Assembly (NCBI GenBank): GCA_029948255.1
Contig: JALIZF010001879.1
Span: 868,001-932,000, forward strand
Source of the DNA: Telmatactis stephensoni
Taxonomy: Eukaryota > Cnidaria > Anthozoa > Actiniaria > Isophelliidae
DNA: 64,000 bases
Direction: 5' to 3'
Shown in pieces: positions 36,201 through 45,306 of this stretch; within the stretch, counting starts at the first letter, position 1, and every line of letters begins with the position of its first letter. Under the pieces are notes generated by a model, which had not been told where the DNA came from, made no database searches, and worked only from the letters and a program-made list of their open reading frames with translations. The translations under genes were made by a program, and so were the position numbers.

Positions 36201-39200
36201 AGGGCATTTGATTGGCTGTATTTTTCAGTAACTGTATCAGTGACTTTATTAACTATACATTCAACATTGTAGGTTTCCCACTTGTAAAAATGTCTTTGTT
36301 GTCATTCTTTGTCTAGCTTGCTAATCTTCCTACTGACCCAGCAACTGTTCAAAAACCCAAGAAAAAGTCCAGTGTACCCAGTACAAGTCCAAGAGAACAG
36401 CAAAGGTAATAAAAGTACAAATTGATCCAAATTGTTATTAAAGATGCATCTATCAATCAGCACAAAATTAAAAATAATGTTATTTAATGTAAAATATTTT
36501 CAGTGATTCTGAAGAACACCCAGGAAATGGTTTACCTGAAATGTCTGCAGACAGTAAGTGCTCAAGTCAATCATTAGACGTGTTTAAACTGATATGTTAT
36601 TGTTCAGCTTCAACTCAAACTTGTTCAGCTCAAACTGTTCTGACTCCATTTCCACCAGCCGTAAGGATTTCTATCCAGTTTTCAACATCCAAAATTCATC
36701 ACATGAACTGTTTTGCTGAAGATTAGCTTCAGTGCATGTGAGAATATTGGAGGAGTCCTATTAAGTAGCTCTGTATTTTAACATCTCTTCTATATAATTA
36801 CAGATGATGATGATGTTGACAAATATGATTGTTATAAGATTAATAATGTAATGTCCATTGTAGTGTCTGTCACCCAAGTACGACACCCTGGTAGTGAATC
36901 AGAAACCAGTGATGTAGAGGGTCGTCATGCAGCTGAATCAAATGTGAAACGAAGAGAGAAGAAATCTATAGGAAGGTCTACATCAGTTGGTGCTAGTGGA
37001 TCATTTGTTGCTACTCCTGAATGGGTAAGTTTGAGTAAGGAAAACATAGTTAGTGTATTTAGTGTAATGGGTCTTTGGGGGATTTCTCAGTCTCATACAG
37101 TGTGCAGGGAGTTTATTAAAGGGCCGGGCACTGCATGAGCAAATTGACTGGCTGTGGAGACAACTTTGCTGTGTTTTGCAGCAGCTGTGTTGGACAACTA
37201 TGGCAACTTTTGTTGATAAATATCACAGCCACATGCCTGAATTCAAAATCTTACTGAACCCCTTGAGTGTGTACACATACACACATACAATGCACATGTA
37301 CATGTGCCCTTGATATTTAAACTTAGCTAACAAGGTTATACAGTGTGCACTGTAGGATGTTAAAGCCTTAAAGTGACACTACATATTTAGTGATGAATAT
37401 TAAATACATTAATTTGTAATCTCTGTAGGTTCAGTCCTGGAAACAAAAGTTACCACTTCAGACAATCATGAGAATGCTACAAGTTCTGGTCCCTCAAGTA
37501 GAGAAGATTTGTATTGATAAGTAAGTACACTGTACCTGTGAGATATTATAAGTCCATTTGAGGTGCATTGACTAAACTTCATCAGTTATTTCCAGTATTC
37601 ACCCTCAAGACTGTAAATGAGGTTTTTGATAAGCAGGACATTTTTTCAGGCAAAAGGCAAAGGTTTTAAACAGGCTTTGTATCTTAGTAGATCAATCCTT
37701 AACTGATAAAAATAGAATTTGAGTGTTCAATCCAAAGCAAAAATTTGAATTAAAACTTGTACAAGGGGCTAGTTTTTGGCACTTTTAGCCATTATTACTC
37801 AATAAATTATTGAAAAACATTTGGTCATAATTTGTTGCTATTTTTACTACAGGGGCCTGACTGATGAATCTGAAATCATCAAGTTTCTACAGCATGGTAC
37901 TCTAGTTGGATTGTTACCTGTACCACACCCAATTCTTATCAGAAAATACCAGGTATGTAGGTCCGATAAATTTAAAGTACTATTCTATTGACTGTGTAAA
38001 GGTTTAAGGCTAGGTCAATTTATTTTACTTCAAAGAGTGAGGAGCAGTTGCCCAATTCTCCCGAGCTAGGGGTTCGTGTGTCAGCTTTCGAAAGTGTGCT
38101 CTATACCCCCTTTATCCATCGGTGCTCCTGTTTACAAGTATTTAAAGCTAGTTAAGGTGACTCCCTATAGTAATTTTTGGACCAAACCGTTCACTTTTAT
38201 TTGCCTTGTTTATAGCTTTAATCCGCAGCTATCGATTTGATATTGATACCAGCTATAGAGGTAAGATGAAAGTTTTCAATTATGACAGTTTTAATATGAT
38301 CAGCGTTACCATGGCAACGATAAACAATTATCGTTGAAATTGGTTTTTGCTAAATATCTCAAAAACCTGACCTGCTCGGGACAAGCGGTAAACGACATCA
38401 TTAACTTCAAGCTAAGGCAAAGCAAATTAGACTATCTTAAAGAAATTCAATCTGTTTGATTTCGAGTAATTTGCAGAAATATTCTGAAGCATTCATTTTT
38501 ATATGCTAAAAGTCATGACCGCCCAAACGTTACTCAGAAGACGTGAAACACCAACAAAACACTGTAAAGAAGCCTTTGCTTGTACACTTTAAAGTGGCTA
38601 AATGGTTATTCTTAACTCTCTTCCAAAGCGAAGATATCACTTTTTCTTTACAGGCAATTTTTGATAAACATTGCCGTAACGTCTATTTCGAAATTATTTC
38701 CAAAATATCTCTCAAACGACTTAGTATTTTTGCTTGATATGCTAGGAGTGTATTCATTATCATCTTTGAAACAACATTTGAAAATCCCATTAAGATTGAA
38801 ACAGTAAAACATTTTTAAATTCATCGTTAAAGATGACCTACAAATGAACCACAACTCCAGAATGCAAACGGCCGCAACAGCACTTCATTAGCATACTGAC
38901 ACCACGCACGAAGCTTGCAATGAAAATAGCTAAAAGACGAAAGAATGTAAACAAAAAGTCACGATTAAAAGAGAAGAAGAAAAGAATAATTTATTCAATC
39001 TTAATGGGATTTTCAAATGTTGTTTCAAAGATGATAATGAATACACTCCTAGCATATCAAGCAAAAATATTAAGTCGTTTGAGAGATATTTTGGAAATAA
39101 TTTCGAAATAGACGTTACGGCAATGTTTATCAAAAATTGCCTGTAAAGAAAAAGTGATATCTTCGCTTTGGAAGAGAGTTAAGAATAACCATTTAGCCAC

Positions 39201-40662
39201 TTTAAAGTGTACAAGCAAAGGCTTCTTTACAGTGTTTTGTTGGTGTTTCACGTCTTCTGAGTAACGTTTGGGCGGTCGTGACTTTTAGCATATAAAAATG
39301 AATGCTTCAGAATATTTCTGCAAATTACTCGAAATCAAACAGATTGAATTTCTTTAAGATAGTCTAATTTGCTTTGCCTTAGCTTGAAGTTAATGATGTC
39401 GTTTACCGCTTGTCCCGAGCAGGTCAGGTTTTTGAGATATTTAGCAAAAACCAATTTCAACGATAATTGTTTATCGTTGCCATGGTAACGCTGATCATAT
39501 TAAAACTGTCATAATTGAAAACTTTCATCTTACCTCTATAGCTGGTATCAATATCAAATCGATAGCTGCGGATTAAAGCTATAAACAAGGCAAATAAAAG
39601 TGAACGGTTTGGTCCAAAAATTACTATAGGGAGTCACCTTAAAGCTACACAGAAAGGAAAGAAGTCAAAACAACTTGGATGTAAAGTCACTGTGAATCAA
39701 ACTCTGGACCCCTTGCACAGAAGGCTGCACTCTAACCTTGCTCCTGTGTTGTTAACAATGTTGAATATCCTGTTTTTCCTTAGGCTAATAGTGGTACACA
39801 GATGTGGTTCCGTACCTACATGTGGGGGATTATTTACCTAAGGTAATCTTATTGTGCTGACAAACTATAATATTACAATCATATAAGTCTGTACTAACAG
39901 CCACTCACTTACAATGGCCAGATTTTTCATCTGGATTTCTGGGGCCAACTTTTGAAAGACCCAATAACTTTATGGCCCTGTTAACTTACCAATGAAGTTT
40001 TCAGATGTTTCTTGAAGTGCATGTATTTTATTTTTCAATTTCTATAATTTTACAGACATGTTTACAGGTGCTCACACACTCCTGTAATTTTTTCCTGTAA
40101 ATTCACTGGCTGCATGAAGTTATCAGGCCTTTTGAGAAATGGGCTCCTTATATGTTTCATTCTCCTCTTATTAACACCTCTCCAATGCTACATACATCAG
40201 AGCATGTTTCATATGAGTGTGAAACAGACCGTGCTGTACCGTCACTGTGTCAGTGAGATGATGTCTATAAAAACATTCAAAATTCCTGCCGTAACTGAGC
40301 CATGACCATGTGTTGCCACTTTCACAGTCGTACGAAATCCACTCTAGCCACCTTTCTGCAATAACTACTTCACCACAGCAGATACCTCCCAGTGATAGCT
40401 ACCTCTGTGCTTTGGCTGTCTCCTCTACAATAGGCACCTCAGGGCAATGACTACTATATTGCTAATGGGAGACACCTCTCTAAATTAAGGCTGTTTTCAG
40501 CCATTATACACTGTCTTACAGTTTATGATGTTGGAGTAGTTCTATGTCTTTTTACTGTTACCATTATTATCTATTGATTTTTTTGTTTTATTTTACAGAA
40601 ACATTGATCCTCCAATATGGTATGACACTGATGTTAAACTATTTGAAATCCAGCGTGTCTAA
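21206..40662 (+). CDS. HID1: HID1 (high-temperature-induced dauer formation protein 1 homologue), complete, 28 coding exons
   Basis: Encodes about 789 aa; I recall human HID1 as about 788. HID1 is a peripheral, N-myristoylated trans-Golgi protein needed for dense-core granule maturation and neuropeptide sorting. The start MGGSDSKLNF keeps Gly2 and Ser6 for myristoylation. Conserved blocks include FEDPDWRGFFW, CEYIWEAGVGF, LSRIHREE, FTGTHADFLV, FHKIITTGHQRLQPLFDCLL, NNIIQYQFDG, PQVEKICIDKGLTDESE and the C-terminal WYDTDVKLFEIQRV. Exons: 21206-21271, 21403-21552, 24068-24131, 24421-24515, 26228-26269, 26369-26419, 26962-27018, 27384-27552, 28842-28899, 29475-29546, 30169-30301, 30835-30891, 31071-31127, 31227-31310, 31879-31969, 32716-32781, 33590-33675, 34320-34398, 34978-35039, 35315-35417, 35535-35587, 36317-36405, 36504-36553, 36804-37024, 37429-37520, 37853-37952, 39784-39842, 40599-40662. 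All introns are GT-AG with matching phase. Exon 24 has a second in-frame acceptor at 36864 that would shorten the variable linker by 20 residues. Confidence 0.97.
22722..22870. mobile_element. Palindromic MITE-like hairpin in HID1 intron 2
   Basis: Two arms of about 70 bp, nearly complementary, meet at a perfect GGCTACGTAGCC centre with no loop. Inner stem sequence is TGTAAAGCATTCAAAAAGC. Outer arms carry TTACTGTGAAATA and TATTTCACAGTA. Confidence 0.8.
23335..23870 (-). repeat. Putative LINE-type 3' end with (AATAC)n tail
   Basis: Starts with a five-unit AATAC microsatellite followed by TTTATTGACAACTCCCCATA. That is the pattern expected for the 3' end of a minus-strand non-LTR element. An 80-residue minus-strand frame at 23623-23865 may be a remnant but is not recognisable. 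A 30-bp piece (23784-23813) recurs inverted at 23978-24007 with one mismatch. Confidence 0.35.
24581..24879. mobile_element. MITE with CACCTATTTCAAAAA inverted termini
   Basis: ATGTATACACCTATTTCAAA at 24581 is matched by TTTGAAATAGGTGTATACAT ending at 24879. Inner parts (ACTCACCCAAAAGGGGTATG and CATACTCCTTTTCGG) also pair loosely. It sits 30 bp before the Mutator-like element in the same HID1 intron. Confidence 0.75.
24912..25922. mobile_element. Mutator-like (MULE) non-autonomous element, 1,011 bp
   Basis: Termini TAGCCTGCGTAG and CTACGCAGGCTA begin long inverted repeats (24912-25046 and 25782-25922) of GGGAAAGG-rich sequence that end at TTTTTTCGAAA. A 9-bp direct repeat CTTTCTTTG flanks the element (24903-24911 and 25923-25931). 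Long TIRs with a 9-bp duplication are the classic MULE combination. The 735-bp interior has no transposase but contains the open frame listed next. The element sits in HID1 intron 4. Confidence 0.88.
25230..25457 (+). pseudogene. Open coding-like fragment inside the MULE, possible captured host exon
   Basis: An open frame with no ATG at its start runs 75 codons to a TAA at 25455. It includes FNVICRLCDTNLSKFGS, with a CxxC pair, then a Ser/Asn/Asp-rich end finishing in PSSIGFAL. It has balanced amino-acid composition, unlike the repeat-derived frames nearby. A gene fragment between MULE TIRs would be a Pack-MULE-type capture. The source gene is not identified. Confidence 0.35.
26570..26628. 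repeat. 25-bp direct tandem duplication
   Basis: TTTGATAGGGCTATCAGGAA plus AACA is present twice in a row in HID1 intron 6, with no change between copies, so it is recent. Confidence 0.85.
28687..28795. mobile_element. MITE remnant with ACAGTAGAATCCT end (family M2)
   Basis: ACAGTAGAATCCTGATTTCT, GGTTCAAGAAATTGGGGGTA and AAACTACAGTGAAACAAATT appear in an order matching, inverted, the element at 54305-54418 in the anoctamin gene. Lies in HID1 intron 8. Confidence 0.55.
30418..30545 (-). repeat. Putative retroposon 3' tail with (AAT)n
   Basis: (AAT)n followed by ACTTTATTCAAACTGGAAGA and about 100 bp of single-copy-looking sequence, again the arrangement of a minus-strand retroposon end. It lies in HID1 intron 11. 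Confidence 0.3.
30649..30794. mobile_element. TA-flanked MITE (family M1), well-preserved single copy
   Basis: 146 bp with termini GTGCAGATTTCGTATGAGTG and its inverted partner TACGAAACCTGCAC, flanked by TA. The interior has CGCCGTGCCGTGACCGTGTC. This is the cleanest single copy of the family in the window. Degenerate relatives lie near 29640-29745, 32278-32372 and 43875-44060. Confidence 0.85.
31526..31735. repeat. (CCTT)n microsatellite
   Basis: About 165 bp of uninterrupted CCTT units ending in CCATCCATC. It opens a Phe-Leu-Pro-Ser frame on one strand and a Glu-Gly-Arg-Lys frame on the other; neither is a gene. Lies in HID1 intron 14. Confidence 0.97.
33763..34167. mobile_element. Palindromic MITE, about 405 bp, HID1 intron 17
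   Basis: ATTAGCCACTTTAGAAACGA at the left pairs with the right end TTTCTAAAGTGGCTAAT. The arms of about 190 bp stay complementary to a centre where GTTTACTAGGG and CCCTAGTAAAC flank ACACCTGT. Arm divergence is noticeable (roughly one difference per 10-15 bases). Target duplication is unclear. Confidence 0.85.
34480..34745 (+). mobile_element. tRNA-derived SINE
   Basis: An A-box-like TAGCATGGTTGAG (34481-34493) and a B box GTTCAAGTCCC (34534-34544) lie 40 bases apart, the layout of a class II tRNA head. An unrelated body containing CCTCCTGGCCAGTTGGGATTC follows, then a T/G-rich tail leading into TTTA/TTTG repeats (to 34850). It is inserted in HID1 intron 18, 80 bases past exon 18. Confidence 0.65.
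35716..36045. mobile_element. MITE with TTAA target duplication (family T1, copy 2)
   Basis: TTAA at 35716-35719 and 36042-36045. Termini GGGCCCACTTGGATGAAAAT and TTTTCATCCAAGTACCCCT. It matches the inverse complement of the copy at 7056-7408, including the AAATGACGTCATTT core. Lies in HID1 intron 21. Confidence 0.8.
37680..37830. repeat. Dispersed repeat related to 14130-14480
   Basis: Shares motif order with the segment near 14340-14470 (see there). Lies in HID1 intron 25. Confidence 0.5.
38152..39642. mobile_element. Near-perfect foldback element with about 645-bp arms, TTAA-flanked
   Basis: Arms 38156-38800 and 38994-39638 are reverse complements with only a few mismatches seen by eye (for example GACTTAGTATT against GACTTAATATT). 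They surround a 193-bp loop. Ends are GGTGACTCCCTATAG, bordered by TTAA at 38152-38155 and 39639-39642. The terminal TTAA resembles piggyBac-class insertion. No transposase is encoded; open frames in the arms are mirror images of one another. It lies wholly inside HID1 intron 26, so the pre-mRNA would carry a very long hairpin. Confidence 0.92.
40200..40345. mobile_element. TA-flanked MITE (family M1), HID1 intron 27
   Basis: AGCATGTTTCATATGAGTGT to GTACGAAATCCACTCT, with the family centre AACATTCAAAATTCCTGCCG. Moderately diverged. Confidence 0.75.
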
Positions 40663-40700
40663 CCACTGTCTTATATTGAAATTTTTGATTTCGGAGGAAC

Positions 40701-41017
40701 AGGGTTCGTATGTCTCCTGGAATCCTGGAAAATCCTGGATTTTTTCTTCCTGGAAAGTCCTGGATTTTTCACAAATTCCTGAAGAATTCCTGGAAAACAG
40801 AAATGAATTAGTGTAATAATGTTTACTGTGCATATAATTATGTTCATGTAAGAGCTCTGTTTATATTCCTCAACTCAGCCAGTAAAAAATGTTATGCAAA
40901 TGTATTTTGCTTCAGTGAACTTGTGAAAAACTCCTCAAAAACTTCTGGAAATAATCTGAAAAATTAATCCTCTTTGAAACTCCTGGATTTATTGAATTTT
41001 CTGGGCGTACGAACCCT
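40701..41017. mobile_element. MITE with AGGGTTCGTA termini in the HID1 3' flank
   Basis: AGGGTTCGTA at 40701-40710 and TACGAACCCT at 41008-41017 bracket 317 bp rich in TCCTGGA repeats in both orientations. It starts 38 bases after the HID1 stop codon, so it is probably inside the 3' UTR. The flanks GGAGGAAC and AGAGGATA could be a decayed 8-bp duplication. Confidence 0.7.
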
Positions 41018-44000
41018 AGAGGATACATTTTAGGGCAAGAAAAGGTCGAATTCAAAATGATTAACTTAAGTTTGATCTTTTTTTTCAAAAAAAAAAGAAA
41101 AAAGATATTGGTGAGGAAAAGTGAATCCATATCTACTTTTTCTCTTTTCCTTTATTGTGCTGGCTTTTTCTCAACAGTTGGTAACAACATGCCTATTGTT
41201 TAGCTCTTGGGACATGCTTTGCCTGGTGTGTTTTATGTCTAAGAGACATGGCAGTTGTAAGCCTTATTAGCATGCTAAAAACATTTTGAATTTAGAAAAG
41301 TGATGGCATATTTATTGTTAAGTAACATTTGAAACAAACTTTGGAACTGTCAGTAAGTGGTTGGTAAGGTGCAGTAAGTGGGTTGATAAAGTGTGGTTGG
41401 TTGATATTAAAGGTGTCAGAAAGTGATTGGTAAGGTGTCAGGAAGTAATATTGGTAAGGTGTCAGGAAGTGGTTGGTAAGGTGTTAATAAGTGGTTGTTA
41501 AGGTGTCAGTAAGTGGTTGGTGAGGTGTCAGTAAGTGGTTGGTAGGGTGTCAGGAAGTGGTTGGTAAGGTGTCAGTAAGTGGTTGGTAAGGTGTCAATAA
41601 GTGGTTGGGAAAGTGCCAGTCATTGAAAAGATACATGTTAGAAGATAAGCATTGTGTTTGTAATAAGTTTGAAAGTGATTGTAAAATAGACTTTAGTGGT
41701 TGGTAAGTCAACCTCTTACTGACTACAGATTGATTGTTGACTATTAGGAGCAGCAGATAAACTCTGAGCTAACAAAAAATCAGGTTCTTAGTTGCCATTG
41801 CTACTTATACTTTGAAATTTACAAAGCTAGTGTATTTTTGCAAGCATCATTTAAAGACAAATTTCAAGTTTTATTAAATAGAATAAAGATGTCCCTACAT
41901 TAAGGCAGTGATTTCTGATCAAACCCTTATTTCTCTTCTAAAAATTTTAAGTGCTAAAAGAGAATTAAAGCTGGTTTGATCATAGGTCATTGAACAACTT
42001 ATTATAAGCAACATACAGCACAACATAGACTTTAATTCATATGTCTTTGAGTGGAAAACCTGTCACAGACATAATTATTATAATTATAATAGTACTTGTT
42101 ACAGGGGAATTTCATATTTGATGACATGAGGGACATGAATTGATTATTTGACTGTGTGCTCCTATTCTGAAATAGTCAGTCAAATGCATCTTTAGCTGTT
42201 TCTTAATTCTTACTGTTTAACAGAAGAATTTTGAAAAGGACATTGGAGCTAAGTCATAGGATTATTTCTTTGAATATATTTTATTTACATCCCCACGTAA
42301 GCATATAGTATCCATGGTCGCAATGTTTTAGAAAGTGGTGATATGAGCCATATAAGTTATTTACTCTCAACTCAAAGTGCATAATGTACATGGAATTACT
42401 TGCAAATATTCAAGTAATCTACAAATATTTAATTTGAAATTGAAGGTATTCCCAAGAAAATTGCATAGATGATGCTGCGATGAGATCTGTTTGTGCTTTT
42501 ATGCAAATTCTCTCTTTTTGGCTTTTTTATATTCTCTGGTGAAACAAACAGCTTTGAGACTATTTTGTTTTGAAAGCAAAACATTTCCAATTAATTTTTG
42601 TATATTTTCTCAAATATATGACCAAACCTTGATATTTAGGTATGAAGAAGTCCAGTCATTTTTGGACCAGTTTGAGATAGTTGAGAAAAAATAAAATCAT
42701 CACAACTTGAGTTACAATGTTTCATGGGCATGCCATCAGTTCAATGGTTCTTTGATAAGTACTAATACTTTGATCAGCTAATCTTTCAATGTCTAATAAT
42801 AAAGCTCCCATAAGCTACCACTTAGGAATCCAAATTTAGATGATTTTAATAGGCAACAAAGAGTGATTAACTACCACAGTCCTCTTCAAAAAGTCCCTTC
42901 GTTTTTCAATTTTACAGTAAAATCATTGCATATAATAGTGACCTCATTTTTTCCAACTTTGGTTAGATTATTATTTTTGTGATCCATCATTTACTTTGGG
43001 GCAGAGCTTAAGCAAAATTACAAATATTCAACCCCAAAAATGGTTGACGGATCAGAAAAAAAAAATCTATCTGAATGTAAGAAAAATACAAGCTGCAATA
43101 TAACAATTTTTGATGTTACATTCAAGACTGATACCAAGATAGTACAACAAAAAAGCTACTAAAAGGATTTTTGGTAGTTAGGGAGAGGAGGGGGCTGATG
43201 TTATCACACTTAGGACTTATTAGAACTGTCACTTAAAAATGTGTTGATTCACAGGTTTGAGCTCATGAGTTGAGGAGTTCACAAGTTTGGTAGTTATGGG
43301 TTTATGAGGGGGTAATGAGAACAAGAGCTTAGTTTTCACTAGCACAAGCACAACAATCAAACATTTTCCTTTTTTGTACTTGCACATATGTGTTCTTGTA
43401 ATATTGTTATTGACAGTATAGCCACATAATTGAGTATGCTGGCACTTGTGCTTGCTTTACTAGTGAAAACTAGGCTTTAAGCTGTATTAATTTTGAGAGG
43501 TGACTTTTAATTTCCAATGAAAAATAAATATAGAGTCTTGCATGCATGGGCTGGTTCCTCTAAGTTGAGCACCCCATACATGTTTTTCCCACTGAAGCTG
43601 TTTTCTGAGAAATATTTTAGGTAATCAAAAGTCATCTCTACAAGTTAAATTACTAAATTACATAAATAGAAAGAGGGATGTTATTTTTAAGTGTTTAATG
43701 ATTTTTAGATATTCCCATAGATGCTGCAATAAGCCCTTGTGGATTTATTCAAGAATTTTAAAAATTTTACTGTTAACTTGCAGAGTCAATTTTATATTAC
43801 TAAGAAGCTGAATCATACTGTCAGGGCAGAGAACAGTTTTTTGTATGACGGGGGAAAAAGGTATGAATACAGCATTAAAGCTTATGGCAGGAGTTTTTTG
43901 AACATCTTCATAGCATGGTCTGTTTTCCACTCATACTATCCTGTGTACAGCTATTACCCACCCCTTCCCCTGTGGGAAAAAAAGAGAATTTTCCCCATGG

Positions 44001-45306
44001 GGGGAGGAGTGGGAAACAGCTGTACAAAGGCTTACTCATACAAAATCTACTCCAGAACATGATTGTATTCCTCCCTGCTGTGTAACATCTTGTAAAAATT
44101 TCATTTGAAATCTGCTTTTTGCCACCATCTTTGACCTTACCTGTTAGTCGGGTAAAGTTTCAATAGCATGGTATGTATAATTGATGATGAGTCAGTCTTT
44201 CAAAAAAGAGAGAGGGGGAAAGTGGGGGCTTATTACAGTATTTATGGTACTAAGTTAAATTGTAATCAGAAACACTATGATATAGCTCAATTCAAAAGGG
44301 TAATTAATAAAAGATTAATGACTGAGGTCATTTTATTGGTGGTTGTACTAGTAATAATTAGTAAATTATTATTATTATCTTTAAAATATTACTGATATAT
44401 AATAAGCACATACCATTGCAATCTTTGATCCTTATTTTGACTGTGGATGGTGAAGGATACATATGATGCTTCAGATCAGCATCAGATGCAAAATCTGAGA
44501 CTGTCTGCTAGAAGTATGTCTGGTTTCATAACCAATTCTCATTACTGTAGCTGGTTTCATAACCAATTCTCATTACTTTTATTAGATATATCATTTTGAA
44601 GGTTTAGTGACATTAATATTTGCTCTTTTATTATTGAATTGTTTCAATTTTTCCGTTATTGTGGAATTTGTTTCAATTTTTCTCATGTCACTTTCCACTT
44701 CCTTATAGTCTTCCAAAACTGAGACAAACAACATACTGACTGTAGCCCTACAAAACCCCAGAGATTCAAATCACTAAATAAAACAGAAACTACAGCAGAC
44801 CAAGATCAACAAGGGTGGGGAATTAGGAAAGTGACATTCCTACTTTTATTTTCATAATACTGACCTCTCTTTTCCTTTGGTGTCAGCTACATGCGTTGCG
44901 TTACTGGGAAGGTCACGCGTCACGTAACTTTAATCCGTAAAAACATCCTGTAGGGAAATACCTATAATCGTCAAAAGCTGATACCATAACCGTTGTGGTT
45001 TCCGGCACGTAAAGTCCAATATAATATCCAACCTTCAGTTTCAACACAGGGTTTTATATTTTGAAACCAGCTAAAAAATGAAATCGAGAATATTAATAAT
45101 CACTAACCCGGAAAATCTTGCGGAGGGAAGCTGGAACTAGTTATGTTTCAGAGGACGCGTTTTAGTTCCGGGGTAAGGAGTGTTATGTATTTACTAGTTT
45201 AGGCCAATTATTTGCTGTGTCTAGGCGATATTAGATTCCCAGGAGCCCATGTCATCATAATACCATTTCACCCCGTGAACTCCAGAAGATTTAAATCCCT
45301 AAGACG
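41018..45306. other. HID1 3' flank and intergenic region
   Basis: Candidate AATAAA signals for HID1 lie at 41882 and 42690, but neither can be chosen without transcripts. The stretch holds a 22-bp minisatellite, a 150-bp hairpin MITE at 43329-43478 (AGCTTAGTTTTCACTAGC and its inverted partner), a degenerate family M1 MITE at 43875-44060, and a 30-bp tandem duplication at 44518-44580. No gene seen. Confidence 0.5.
41343..41615. repeat. 22-bp minisatellite, about 12 copies
   Basis: Units of AAGTGGTTGGTAAGGTGTCA plus GT, with small losses and substitutions, in the HID1 downstream flank. Confidence 0.9.

Noticed and set aside
38543..39251. Mirror-image frames of about 64 codons on opposite strands in HID1 intron 26
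   Set aside because: They are identical because they lie in the two arms of the foldback. Composition and length give no support for a protein.
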